Assembly: GCF_023715105.1 (NCBI RefSeq)
Contig: NZ_JAMBNO010000020.1
Coordinates: forward strand, 1 to 64,000
Reading direction: 5' to 3'
DNA from: Hydrogenophaga intermedia
GTDB taxonomy: Bacteria; Pseudomonadota; Gammaproteobacteria; Burkholderiales; Burkholderiaceae_C
Length of the DNA: 64,000 nucleotides
Shown: one piece after another, positions 54,059 to 63,033 of the stretch
How the letters are laid out: each line of letters starts with the position of its first letter
Position numbering within the stretch: position 1 is the first letter of the stretch
Translations under genes and position numbers: made by a program
The notes under the pieces: model-generated
Database searches by the model: none
Told to the model about the DNA's origin: nothing
The model's input: the letters and a program-made list of their open reading frames with translations, nothing else

Positions 54059-54472
54059 GTGATCCCACGTCTGCGGTCCCGGCAGCAGTTCCAGGCCGTG
54101 CTGGCCAACGCCCCTGTGGCCAAGACGCCCCACTTCGCCCTGCACCGCCTTGCCCCCGGCCCCGCTGCCGAGGGCAGCAGCCCGCTGTTTCCCGAACCCG
54201 GCCCCTGGCTGGGTGTGCTCGTGCCCAAACGCTGGGCGCGTCGCGCCGTCACGCGCAACGCCATCCGCCGCCAGATCTACGCCACGGCGCCCGCCGCCGT
54301 GGCCCTGCCGGTGGCCGCGCACGTGGTCCGTCTGCGCAGCGGTTTTGACCGCAGCCACTTCGTGAGCGCGAGCTCGGCCGCGCTCACGCACGCGGTCCGC
54401 GAAGAACTCCAGCAGCTCTGGGCCCGGGCCCTCGCGCGCGGCGCGCACGCCGCCACCGGCCATGTGGCGTGA
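54059..54472 (+). CDS. rnpA: Ribonuclease P protein component
   Basis: A 137-residue basic protein with LRSRQQFQAVLANAPVAK, PWLGVLVPKRWARRAVTRNA and the RNxIRR-type NAIRRQIYATAP, the RNA-binding signature of RnpA. No ATG is available. GTG 54059 gives the typical family start just before the RLRSRQQFQAV segment. It assists the RNA subunit in removing 5' leaders of tRNAs. It overlaps yidD by 11 bases. Confidence 0.9.
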   Translation: MIPRLRSRQQFQAVLANAPVAKTPHFALHRLAPGPAAEGSSPLFPEPGPWLGVLVPKRWARRAVTRNAIRRQIYATAPAAVALPVAAHVVRLRSGFDRSHFVSASSAALTHAVREELQQLWARALARGAHAATGHVA

Positions 54473-54749
54473 GTGGCCCCAGCGCATCCTGATCGCCCTC
54501 GTGAAGGGCTATCGCCTGTTGCTGAGCCCCTGGCTGGGCAGCGGCTGCCGCTTCGAGCCCACCTGTTCGGCCTACGCGCTCGAAGCGCTGCAACGCCACG
54601 GGGCACTCACCGGTGGGCGCCTCACGCTGCAGCGGCTTGCGCGCTGCCACCCCTGGTGCCAGGGCGGCCATGACCCGGTGCCCACCGCGCCGGCCGGCCT
54701 GTTCACCCGCCTCGTCCCCCGCACTTCCGAGAAGAAGAACGCCTCATGA
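54462..54749 (+). CDS. yidD: Membrane protein insertion efficiency factor YidD
   Basis: A 95-residue protein with the YidD pattern: ALVKGYRLLLSPWLGSGCRF, then EPTCSAYALEALQRHG and LARCHPWCQGGHDPVP, including the conserved cysteines. It starts at ATG 54462 inside the end of rnpA and ends four bases into yidC. It helps insertion of inner membrane proteins. Confidence 0.95.
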   Translation: MWREWPQRILIALVKGYRLLLSPWLGSGCRFEPTCSAYALEALQRHGALTGGRLTLQRLARCHPWCQGGHDPVPTAPAGLFTRLVPRTSEKKNAS

Positions 54750-56467
54750 ATGACATCCGTCGCTCCATCCTGTGGGTGGTGTTCGGTTTTTCCATGGTCC
54801 TGATCTGGGACAAGTGGCAGATCCACAACGGCAAACCCGCCACCTTCTTCCCCTCGGCGCCCCCGGCGGCCACAGCCCCGGCGCAGACGGGCCCAGCCAG
54901 CGCCACGGGTGCCGCGGGCACCGGCAGCGTGCCGCAGGCATCGGCCCAGGCCGCACCGGCCGCGTCGGGCGACGTGCCTGGTGCTGACAGCGCCGCACCC
55001 AGCGCTGCCAATACGCGCCATGTGGTGCGCACCGACGTGATGGAGCTGACCTTCCAGAGCGAGGGTGGTGCACTGGTTGGCGCAAGACTGCTCAAGCACG
55101 CGCAGGCCACCGGTGGCAAGACCGCGACCGAAGCCGCGCCCTTCACCCTGCTCACGCAGGAGAACGGCCGCACCTACGTGGCGCAGACGGGCCTCATCGG
55201 GGGCAGCTTTCCCACCCACAAGACGCCCATGACGCTCATCGGCAACCCGGCAGCGCTGGCGGACGGCCAGGAGTCGCTGCAGGTGCGCTTCGAATCGGGC
55301 GAGGTGGGCGGCGTGCAGCTGGCCACCACCTACACGCTGCGCCGTGGGGCTTACGACATCGCGGTGTCGCATGAGGTGATCAACCGCGGCGCGGCGCCGG
55401 TGCAGCCGCAGCTGTACCGCCAGATCGTGCGCGACGGCAGTACCGTCGAGAGCGAGACGCCCTTCTACTCCACCTTCACCGGCCCGGCCATCTACACCAG
55501 CGAGCAGAAGTTCCAGAAGGTCGACTTCGGCGACATCGCGTCCAACAAGGGCAGCTTCGTGCGCAACACCAGCGACGGCTACGTCGCCATGGTGCAGCAC
55601 TACTTCGCCACCGCCTGGCTCGGCGAGGACGGCCAGGCGCGCGAGAACTTCGTGCGCAAGGTGGCCGACAACCTGTACTCGGTGGGCACCATCAGCACCC
55701 TGCCCGAGATCGCGCCCGGCCAGTCGCACACCGCGCAGGCTCGCCTGTTCGTGGGCCCGCAGGACGAAAAGCTGCTCGAGCGCCTGGCGCCCGGCCTCGA
55801 ACTGGTCAAGGACTACGGCTGGCTCACCATCCTGGCCAAGCCGCTGTACTGGCTCCTCGAGAAGATCCACGGCTACGTGGCCAACTGGGGCTGGGCCATC
55901 GTGCTGCTGGTGGTGCTGATCAAGGCCGCGTTCTACTGGCTCAATGCCAGCGCCTACCGCAGCATGGCCAAGATGAAGGCGATCAACCCGCGCATCATGG
56001 AAATGCGCGAGCGCCTGAAGGACAACCCGCAGCTCATGCAGCAGGAGATGATGAAGATCTACCGGGAAGAGAAGGTCAACCCTCTAGGGGGCTGCTTCCC
56101 GATCCTGGTCCAGATTCCGGTGTTCATCGCGCTGTACTGGGTGCTGCTGTCCAGCGTGGAGATGCGCAACGCGCCCTGGCTGGGCTGGATCACCGACCTG
56201 TCCTCGCCCGACCCGTTCTACATCCTGCCGCTGGTGATGGCCGTCACCACCATGATCCAGACCGCGCTCAACCCGCTGCCGCCCGACCCGCTGCAGGCCA
56301 AGCTGATGTGGATGATGCCGCTGGTGTTCTCGGTCATGTTCTTCTTTTTCCCGTCGGGCCTGGTGCTCTACTGGATCACGAACAACGTGCTCACCATCGC
56401 GCAGCAGGCGCACATCAACCACCGCATGGGTGTGCCGCTCAAGTTCAACATGCCGAAGTTCAAGTGA
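54746..56467 (+). CDS. yidC: Membrane protein insertase YidC
   Basis: A 573-residue insertase. The first transmembrane helix is RRSILWVVFGFSMVLIWDK; a proline/alanine-rich linker and a large periplasmic domain (about 90-350) follow. The conserved C-terminal core starts near 360 (GWLTILAKPLYWLLEKIHGY) and includes GGCFPILVQIPVFIALYWVL and VMFFFFPSGLVLYWITNN. ATGA at 54746-54749 couples it to yidD. Confidence 0.97.
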   Translation: MNDIRRSILWVVFGFSMVLIWDKWQIHNGKPATFFPSAPPAATAPAQTGPASATGAAGTGSVPQASAQAAPAASGDVPGADSAAPSAANTRHVVRTDVMELTFQSEGGALVGARLLKHAQATGGKTATEAAPFTLLTQENGRTYVAQTGLIGGSFPTHKTPMTLIGNPAALADGQESLQVRFESGEVGGVQLATTYTLRRGAYDIAVSHEVINRGAAPVQPQLYRQIVRDGSTVESETPFYSTFTGPAIYTSEQKFQKVDFGDIASNKGSFVRNTSDGYVAMVQHYFATAWLGEDGQARENFVRKVADNLYSVGTISTLPEIAPGQSHTAQARLFVGPQDEKLLERLAPGLELVKDYGWLTILAKPLYWLLEKIHGYVANWGWAIVLLVVLIKAAFYWLNASAYRSMAKMKAINPRIMEMRERLKDNPQLMQQEMMKIYREEKVNPLGGCFPILVQIPVFIALYWVLLSSVEMRNAPWLGWITDLSSPDPFYILPLVMAVTTMIQTALNPLPPDPLQAKLMWMMPLVFSVMFFFFPSGLVLYWITNNVLTIAQQAHINHRMGVPLKFNMPKFK

Positions 56468-56477
56468 CCCCCCTGCG

Positions 56478-56508
56478 CCGCTGCGCGGCTTCCCCCCGGC
56501 AAGGGGGG
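56478..56508. repeat. GC-rich hairpin repeat between yidC and mnmE
   Basis: CCCCCC (56492-56497) pairs with GGGGGG (56503-56508), preceded by CCGCTGCGCGG. This type of C-rich/G-rich stem after stop codons is a common dispersed intergenic element in Comamonadaceae. It lacks a T-run but may end yidC transcripts. Confidence 0.5.
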
Positions 56509-56584
56509 ACGACACCGCAGGCCTGGCTAAGCCAGTTCCTGGGTGTCTCTGGGGTTCGGGGGGTTGGCGCGCGAACGCTTCTTC

Positions 56585-57964
56585 ATGCTCCCGCATCACG
56601 TTGATCCCATCGTTGCCATTGCCACGGCCCCCGGCCGGGGCGCGGTGGGCATCGTGCGGGTGTCGGGCAAGGGGCTGGCGCCGTTCGTGCGGGCGTTGAT
56701 CGGGCGCGATCTGAAGCCGCGCGAGGCCACTTACGGGCCATGGCGCGGGGCGGATGGGCAGCCGATCGACCACGGGTTGTCGCTCTGGTTTCCCGCGCCG
56801 CATTCGTACACCGGCGAAGACGTGCTGGAGTTGCAGGGGCACGGCGGGCCGGTGGTGCTGCAGTTGCTGCTGGCGCGTTGCCTGGAGGTCTCGCAAGGCA
56901 TGCTGCCCGGGCTGCGGCTGGCGCGCGCGGGCGAGTTCACCGAGCGCGCCTTCCTCAACGACAAGCTCGACCTGGCGCAGGCCGAGGCCGTGGCCGACCT
57001 GATCGACGCCAGCACCGAGGCCGCCGCGCGAAGCGCCGCGCGCTCGCTGGCGGGCGCGTTCTCGCAGCGCGTGCACGCCCTGCGCGATGCGCTCATCCAC
57101 CTGCGCATGCTGGTCGAGGCCACGCTCGACTTTCCCGAAGAAGAGATCGACTTTCTGCAGAAGGCCGACGCGAGCGGCCAGTTGCAGCGGCTGCGCGAGG
57201 CGCTGTCCACCTTGCAGGCCGAGGCGCGCCAGGGCGCCTTGTTGCGCGACGGCCTGCAGGTGGTCATCGCGGGCCAGCCCAACGCCGGCAAGAGCTCGCT
57301 GCTCAACGCGCTGGCGGGTGCCGAACTCGCCATCGTGACGCCGATCGCGGGTACCACGCGAGACGTGGTGCAGCAGACGATCCAGATCGAAGGCGTGCCG
57401 CTGCACGTGACCGACACCGCGGGCCTGCGCGACAGCCCCGAGGTGGACGAGGTCGAGCGCATCGGCATCGAGCGCGCGTGGCAGCGCATCCGCGGTGCCG
57501 ACGCGGTGCTGTTCCTGCACGACCTCACGCGCTGGGGCGAGCCTCGCTACCGGCATGGCGATGCCAACATCCTGCGCGGGCTGCCCGAAGGCGTGCCGGT
57601 GCTGCACGTGTGGAACAAGGTCGATCAGGCCGGCGGTGCGCCCGCAGGCGACGACGACATCGCGTTGTCGGCGAAGCACGGCACCGGGCTCGATGTGCTG
57701 CGCACGCGCCTGCTGCAACTGGCCGGCTGGCAAAGCGGTGGCGAGGGCTTGTTCATGGCGCGCGAGCGCCACCTGCGTGCGCTGGCGCGCGTCGGGGAAC
57801 ACCTGCAGCAGGCGCAGGAGCTGCTGACGCAGGCGGCCGATCAGCTCGACCTGCTGGCCGAGGAATTGCGGCTGGCGCAACACGCGCTGGGCGAGATCAC
57901 CGGCGAATTCACCGCGGACGACCTGCTGGGCGTCATCTTTTCGCGTTTTTGCATCGGCAAGTGA
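56585..57964 (+). CDS. mnmE: tRNA modification GTPase MnmE (TrmE)
   Basis: A 459-residue GTPase. The N-terminal folate-binding domain begins [20 protein letters not shown]. The G domain has G1 [15 protein letters not shown]3 DTAGLRD and G4 NKVD. The C-terminus is the invariant SRFCIGK, whose cysteine is catalytic. With MnmG it modifies the wobble uridine of several tRNAs. ATG 56585 follows family similarity. Confidence 0.97.
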   Translation: MLPHHVDPIVAIATAPGRGAVGIVRVSGKGLAPFVRALIGRDLKPREATYGPWRGADGQPIDHGLSLWFPAPHSYTGEDVLELQGHGGPVVLQLLLARCLEVSQGMLPGLRLARAGEFTERAFLNDKLDLAQAEAVADLIDASTEAAARSAARSLAGAFSQRVHALRDALIHLRMLVEATLDFPEEEIDFLQKADASGQLQRLREALSTLQAEARQGALLRDGLQVVIAGQPNAGKSSLLNALAGAELAIVTPIAGTTRDVVQQTIQIEGVPLHVTDTAGLRDSPEVDEVERIGIERAWQRIRGADAVLFLHDLTRWGEPRYRHGDANILRGLPEGVPVLHVWNKVDQAGGAPAGDDDIALSAKHGTGLDVLRTRLLQLAGWQSGGEGLFMARERHLRALARVGEHLQQAQELLTQAADQLDLLAEELRLAQHALGEITGEFTADDLLGVIFSRFCIGK

Positions 57965-58071
57965 GGCCGGGCATGCCGCCCAGGGGCGCTGGCCTGCCGC
58001 TGGGAACTGAACTGTAAACAGCGGTTAACTCCGGGTTGCGCGGCGACGGCGGCTGCGGTCAACTCCGCTGC

Positions 58072-58560
58072 ATGAACCCCGCGACCACGTCCGCACGGTT
58101 CGATATCCAGCACCTGGCGCAGGCCATGCGCCACAGCAGCGCGCTGGATGCCGTGCCCCTGAACCTCAGCGAGGCCCACTGGGTCACGCTGGCCAACTAC
58201 ATGCAGCCGGTGGCGATGCAGCAGGGTCAGGTGCTGATGGAGCAGGGCGTGAAGGACCGCACCGTGTATTTCGTCGAGTCCGGCACGCTCACCGTGCACT
58301 ACGAGGACTCCAAGGAACGCGTGCGCATCGCCGTGGTGGGTGCGGGCTCGGTGCTTGGCGAAGGCGCGTTCTTCAGCCACCTGCCGCGCAGCGCCACCGT
58401 CAACGCCGGCAGCGACTGCCGGCTGTGGTGCATGACGCCCCTGCGATTTCGCGAGCTCGGCGTGCGCCACCCGCAGATTGCGCTGGAGCTCACGATCGCG
58501 ATGTCCGCGGTGCTGGCGCGACGCATGTACAACAAGCCCAAGCGCGTGGCGGTGACCTGA
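58072..58560 (+). CDS. Cyclic-nucleotide-binding domain protein without DNA-binding domain
   Basis: A 162-residue protein made almost entirely of one CRP-like beta-barrel: MQQGQVLMEQGVKDRTVYFV, ESGTLTVHYEDS and VGAGSVLGEGAFFSHLPRSA, which is the nucleotide-binding cassette. A C-terminal helix follows, but there is no helix-turn-helix, so it is not a complete CRP/FNR regulator. It may act as a sensor subunit or bind another protein. Confidence 0.82.
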   Translation: MNPATTSARFDIQHLAQAMRHSSALDAVPLNLSEAHWVTLANYMQPVAMQQGQVLMEQGVKDRTVYFVESGTLTVHYEDSKERVRIAVVGAGSVLGEGAFFSHLPRSATVNAGSDCRLWCMTPLRFRELGVRHPQIALELTIAMSAVLARRMYNKPKRVAVT

Positions 58561-58634
58561 GCGGGCGCCCCGCCGCCACGACCGCACGCAGCCCCAGCCC
58601 GAGAACCACCAGCCACCACGTGCCCACCCTGACC

Positions 58635-59288
58635 ATGTCCTTCATGAGTTGGCTGCAAGCCAGGAAAACCGCCAACGGCAAAGGCAAGGGTGCACTGGCC
58701 CGCGCGCGCAACGCCTTTCGCACCACCACCATGCCGCTCATGTCGCCGCGGCGCGGCCGGCGGCTGCTGCGCCGCGAGCAGTTGTTCGGTGTGGTTCGGG
58801 AATCGCTGATTCGCGGCGGTGTGCTCTCCACGAGCTACTCCTTCAAGGTGCTCAACCTCGACAGCAATGGCGACAGCTTCATCGTGCTGGTCGACCTCGC
58901 CCTGCCGGCGCAGTCGCTGCCCGATGAGTTTCTGCTCGAGATCGAGCGCTGGATCCAGCAAAGCGCCAAGGCGCGCCACACCATGGACGTACGCGCGATC
59001 TACTGGCGCCGCAAGCCCTCGCCCGAGCAGGTGGGGCAGGCATTGCGTGCCGCCATGGTGGCCCAGACGCGGCGCGAGAACGCCGACACCAGCATTCCGC
59101 GCCCGCCGGCGTCGGGCACAGGCGGCCCGGCCGAGCAGGTGAGCGATGACGAGGTGCGCGCCTTCCGCGAGGCCCTGGCCGCGCCGCCCAGCACGGCGTA
59201 TCGCCACCCGCGCGAGCCGCAGTTGCCGATGCCCGAAGCGGTGAGTGATTTCGCCGCACTGAGCGACACGCAGCACGGCAAGCTTTGA
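58635..59288 (+). CDS. Conserved hypothetical protein
   Basis: A 217-residue protein with a basic N-terminus (MSFMSWLQARKTANGKGKGA), a compact middle (REQLFGVVRESLIRGGVLST, then SYSFKVLNLDSNGDSFIVLV) and a low-complexity, proline-rich C-terminus. The family is not recognised. It follows the cyclic-nucleotide-binding gene by 74 bases and may be co-transcribed. Confidence 0.7.
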   Translation: MSFMSWLQARKTANGKGKGALARARNAFRTTTMPLMSPRRGRRLLRREQLFGVVRESLIRGGVLSTSYSFKVLNLDSNGDSFIVLVDLALPAQSLPDEFLLEIERWIQQSAKARHTMDVRAIYWRRKPSPEQVGQALRAAMVAQTRRENADTSIPRPPASGTGGPAEQVSDDEVRAFREALAAPPSTAYRHPREPQLPMPEAVSDFAALSDTQHGKL

Positions 59289-59324
59289 TGCCGTGCAGGC
59301 GGCGTTGTGCCGCAGGCCGCCGGT

Positions 59325-59870
59325 TCAGTGCCCGGCGAAATCCACCAGTGTGAACAGCGCCAGGCCGCTCTCGCGCAGCTTGGCCGAGCCGCCAAGCTCG
59401 GGCAAGTCGACGATGGCCGCGCCCTCCATCACCGTGGCGCCCAGCTTCTCCAGCAGGCGCCGCCCGGCCATCATGGTGCCGCCGGTGGCGATCAGGTCAT
59501 CGATCAGGACCACGCGGTCGCCGGGCTTCACCGCGTCGGTGTGCAGTTCCACCGTGGCGCTGCCGTATTCGAGCTCGTAGGTTTCCTCCACCGTGTGGAA
59601 GGGAAGTTTGCCCTTCTTGCGGATGGGCACGAAACCGACGCCGAGCTCGTAAGCCAGCACCGAACCGATGATGAAGCCGCGCGCGTCCAGCCCGGCGACG
59701 ACGCTGGGGCGCATTGCCGGGTCCATGTAGCGGTGCACGAAGGTGTCGATGAGCGAACGAAACACCTTCGGGTCCTGCAGCAGGGGCGTGATGTCGCGGA
59801 ATTGCACGCCCGGTGCCGGCCAGTCGGGCACGGTGCGGATGTGCGAACGGAGATAGGCGGCGGTGTCCAT
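59325..59870 (-). CDS. apt: Adenine phosphoribosyltransferase
   Basis: A 181-residue protein. It begins with [20 protein letters not shown], the typical Apt N-terminus. The PRPP-binding loop is [35 protein letters not shown], the substrate-loop region, is also present. It converts adenine and PRPP to AMP for purine salvage. Confidence 0.96.
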   Translation of the reverse strand: MDTAAYLRSHIRTVPDWPAPGVQFRDITPLLQDPKVFRSLIDTFVHRYMDPAMRPSVVAGLDARGFIIGSVLAYELGVGFVPIRKKGKLPFHTVEETYELEYGSATVELHTDAVKPGDRVVLIDDLIATGGTMMAGRRLLEKLGATVMEGAAIVDLPELGGSAKLRESGLALFTLVDFAGH

Positions 59871-59901
59871 GCCCCGATTATGGGGACACCGCCGCCCGGG
59901 A

Positions 59902-60861
59902 TCAGGCCATGGCCTTGAACTGGTAGCCGCCGCCCGACGCTTCCAGCGTGCCCAGCGCGGGGAACGGGAAGTGGAAGCCGCCCATGGCCATCTTGTCCTT
60001 GACCAGCTGGTCGAAGATGCGACGGCGCGTCTGGCGGGCCATCTCGGGGTCCATGTCGAAGGTCACCGCCCAGTCGGGGCTGCGCGCGAACAGCGAGGGC
60101 ACGTTGGTCACGTCGGCCGTGTACATGAACGACTGACCCTGCGAACGCACCGTGAAGACGCACATGCCCGGGGTGTGGCCGTGGGCCGCCACCGACTGGA
60201 TGCCGGGCGCCACTTCAGCACCGGCTTCGAAGCGCACGAGTTTGTTCGTGGGGATCTTGCCCAGCACGCGGCGCGCGTTCTGGAACGCGCCCTGCGCGGC
60301 CGGCGGTGCCGCGTTCATCTTGGCATCGTCCATCCAGAAGGCGAATTCGGGCGCGGGCACGTGCACGGTGGCGTTGGGGAACACCAGCTCACCGGCCTTG
60401 TTGATGAGGCCGTTGATGTGATCGCCGTGGAAGTGGCTCAGGATGACGTGGTTGATTTCTTCCGGCTTGTGGCCGGCGGCGGCCATGTTGGCGCGCAGCT
60501 TGCCGGTGGTCGGCGGGCCGTTGTCGGCAAAGCCGGTGTCGATCAGGAACTTGGTGCCACCCGAGACGATGAGGTAGGGCGTGAACGGGATGTCCACGTA
60601 ATCGGTGGGCAGGTTCTGGGCCGCCAGCAGGGCCTTGACCTGCTCCAGCGGGGCGTTGCGCACGAACTCGTCACCCAGCGGGCGGCGCAGCGCGCCGTCG
60701 TTGATGGCGTAGACCTCGATGCTGCCGAGCGTCATCTTGCGAAAACCAGGCTCGGGCAGCGTGGGCGCGCCCGGGTTGGGGGCGCTTTGCGAGAGCACGG
60801 AGGAGAAGGTGAGCATGCTGGCGCCGGCAATGCCGGCGCCGAGGACGTGTCGGCGGTCCAT
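59902..60861 (-). CDS. Exported metallo-beta-lactamase-fold hydrolase
   Basis: A 319-residue protein with a Tat-like signal ([20 protein letters not shown]). The zinc site is [15 protein letters not shown] (HxHxDH), later histidines lie in [14 protein letters not shown], and the metal-bridging aspartate lies in [11 protein letters not shown]. Relatives hydrolyse lactones or other esters; the substrate is unknown. ATG 60861 is preferred because the signal starts there. Confidence 0.87.
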   Translation of the reverse strand: MDRRHVLGAGIAGASMLTFSSVLSQSAPNPGAPTLPEPGFRKMTLGSIEVYAINDGALRRPLGDEFVRNAPLEQVKALLAAQNLPTDYVDIPFTPYLIVSGGTKFLIDTGFADNGPPTTGKLRANMAAAGHKPEEINHVILSHFHGDHINGLINKAGELVFPNATVHVPAPEFAFWMDDAKMNAAPPAAQGAFQNARRVLGKIPTNKLVRFEAGAEVAPGIQSVAAHGHTPGMCVFTVRSQGQSFMYTADVTNVPSLFARSPDWAVTFDMDPEMARQTRRRIFDQLVKDKMAMGGFHFPFPALGTLEASGGGYQFKAMA

Positions 60862-60976
60862 GGGCGGTGTCTCCAAGTGGGGTGGCTGGGGAGCGTGAGC
60901 ATACGTACGGATACGTCTCCAATGCGACCACGTGGTCACAATTCCCACGACCCCTCTCGGGATTGGCCGTGGCCGG

Positions 60977-62962
60977 TCAGCCGCCGAGGAGCTTGTCTTC
61001 GGCCAGCGCCAGCGCCGGTGCCTGCCCGCAGAGCACCAGGGTGTCGCCGCCGGCCAGCACGGCGTTGTCCTCGGCAGCGGCAGCGCGCCCGTTGGCACGG
61101 CGCAGGCTCACCACGCGCACGCCCATGGCCGGCAGTGCCAGGCTTTCCAGCGGCTTGCCGACCCAGCGACCGGCGCTGGGCAGCGTCACGCTGTTGAGCC
61201 GCTCGTGCTGCAACTCGTCGGCGGTGTCGTCGTCGGCGCCATGGAAGTAGCCGCGCAGCAGTTCGTAGCGGGCTTCCCGCTGCTCCTGCACGACACGGAT
61301 CACGCGCCGCATGGGAACTCCCACCAGGGCCAGCGCGTGGCTGGCCAGCATCAGGCTGGCCTCGATGGCCTCGGGCACCACCTCGGTGGCGCCGCCGGCG
61401 CGCAGGCGCTCGATGTCCACGTCGTCCACCGTGCGCACCACCACCGGCACCTGCGGCGCGTTCGTTTGCGCGTGGTGCAGCACCTTGAGTGCGCTGGGCG
61501 TGTCCAGGTAGGTGACGACCAATGCGCTGGCGCGGTGCAAGCCGGCTGCCATCAGCGCCTGCAGCCGCGCGGCGTCGCCGAACACCACCGAATGGCCGGC
61601 GGCCGCAGCCTGCCGCACGCGATCGGGGTCGAGGTCGAGCGCCATGTAGGGAATGCCCTCGGCCTCCAGCAGCCGCGCCAGGTTCTGCCCGCAGCGGCCA
61701 TAGCCGCAGATGATCACGTGCTTGTCGGCGTTGATGGCCTTGCGCGCGATCGCCGTCATCTGCACCGACTGCATCAGCCAGTCGCTGCCCACCAGCCGGG
61801 TGACGATGCGGTTGCTGTACAGGATGATGAACGGCGTGAGCAGCATGGAGATCACCATGCTCGCCAGGATGGGGTTGAACAACGCCGGCGGCACGAGGTT
61901 GTGCTGGCCGGCCAGCGTGAGCAGCACCAGGCCGAACTCGCCAGCCTGCGTGAGGTACAGCCCGGTGCGCAGGGCCGTGCCCATGGGCGCACCGAAGGCA
62001 CGGGTGAGCCCGGTGATCAGCGCCAGCTTGAAACCCAGCGATGCCGCGAGCATGAGCAACACCAGGGGCCAGCGCTCCAGCACCAGGCGCCAGTCCAGCA
62101 GCATGCCGATGGTGATGAAGAACAGGCCCAGAAGCACGTCGTGGAACGGCCGGATGTCGGTCTCCACCTGGTGCTTGTATTCGGTCTCGGCGATCAGCAT
62201 GCCGGCAACGAAGGCGCCCAGCGCGAGCGACAGCCCGGCGTGCTCCGTCAGCCACGCCAGGCCGAGCGTGATCAGCAGCAGGTTGAGCATGAAGAGCTCT
62301 TCGCTCTTGCGCCGCGCCACCAGCGTGAGCCACCAGCGCATGAGCCGCTGGCCGCCGGTGAGCAACAGGCCCAGCAGCACCACCGCCTTGAGCAAAGCCA
62401 GTCCGAGCGACATCGCAAGTTGTTCGGGCGGCGCCGACAGCGCGGGGATCAACACCAGCATCGGCACCACGGCCAGGTCCTGGAACAGCAGCACACCGAG
62501 CACGCGCTTGCCGTGTTCGGACTCCAGTTCCAGCCGTTCGGCCAGCAGCTTCACCACGATGGCGGTGCTGCTCATGGCCATCACGCCCCCGAGCGCGAAC
62601 GCGGCCTGCCAGCTCAGGTTCCACCAGTGGGGCAGCAACATGGCCAGCGCAAGGGAGGCCAGTGTCGTGATCAGCACCGTCAGCACCACCTGCGACGCGC
62701 CCAGCCCGAACACGTGCTGCTTCATGGCGCGCAATTTGGGCAGGCTGAACTCCAGCCCGATCACGAACATCAGGAACACCACGCCGAACTCGGCCAGGTA
62801 GCGCAGACCGCTGGAGTTCTGGGCCAGGGCCAGCGCGTTCGGACCGATCAACACGCCCACGGCGAGGTAACCCAGCATGGGCGGCAGCTTGAGCGTGCGG
62901 CAGGCCACCGCAGCCAGCACCGCGGCCAGCAGGTACAGCAAGGCCAGATCGAGTGAGGTCAT
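60977..62962 (-). CDS. Kef-type potassium/proton antiporter-like protein with RCK domains
   Basis: A 661-residue protein. About twelve membrane segments form a CPA2 exchanger domain (LDLALLYLLAAVLAAVACRT, GVVFLMFVIGLEFSLPKLRA, FGLVLLTLAGQHNLVPPALF). A TrkA-N/RCK domain follows near residue 410 (HVIICGYGRCGQNLARLL, GDAARLQALM), then a TrkA-C domain. YbaL/KefB-like proteins export K+ in stress. ATG 62962 is the natural start at the first helix. Confidence 0.92.
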   Translation of the reverse strand: MTSLDLALLYLLAAVLAAVACRTLKLPPMLGYLAVGVLIGPNALALAQNSSGLRYLAEFGVVFLMFVIGLEFSLPKLRAMKQHVFGLGASQVVLTVLITTLASLALAMLLPHWWNLSWQAAFALGGVMAMSSTAIVVKLLAERLELESEHGKRVLGVLLFQDLAVVPMLVLIPALSAPPEQLAMSLGLALLKAVVLLGLLLTGGQRLMRWWLTLVARRKSEELFMLNLLLITLGLAWLTEHAGLSLALGAFVAGMLIAETEYKHQVETDIRPFHDVLLGLFFITIGMLLDWRLVLERWPLVLLMLAASLGFKLALITGLTRAFGAPMGTALRTGLYLTQAGEFGLVLLTLAGQHNLVPPALFNPILASMVISMLLTPFIILYSNRIVTRLVGSDWLMQSVQMTAIARKAINADKHVIICGYGRCGQNLARLLEAEGIPYMALDLDPDRVRQAAAAGHSVVFGDAARLQALMAAGLHRASALVVTYLDTPSALKVLHHAQTNAPQVPVVVRTVDDVDIERLRAGGATEVVPEAIEASLMLASHALALVGVPMRRVIRVVQEQREARYELLRGYFHGADDDTADELQHERLNSVTLPSAGRWVGKPLESLALPAMGVRVVSLRRANGRAAAAEDNAVLAGGDTLVLCGQAPALALAEDKLLGG

Positions 62963-63000
62963 GTCCGCATGGTAAGCGGGCCCGCACGGTCTCACGGGCG

Positions 63001-63022
63001 CGCTGCCACCAGGGTGGCAGCG
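63001..63022. promoter_or_regulatory. 22-bp palindrome upstream of kdsD
   Basis: CGCTGCCACC-AG-GGTGGCAGCG is a perfect palindrome ending at 63022, followed by GATAAT (63022-63027), a -10-like sequence, and ATG 63034. It may be an operator or a terminator-like stem between the Kef-type and kdsD promoters. Confidence 0.45.
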
Positions 63023-63033
63023 ATAATCCCGGC

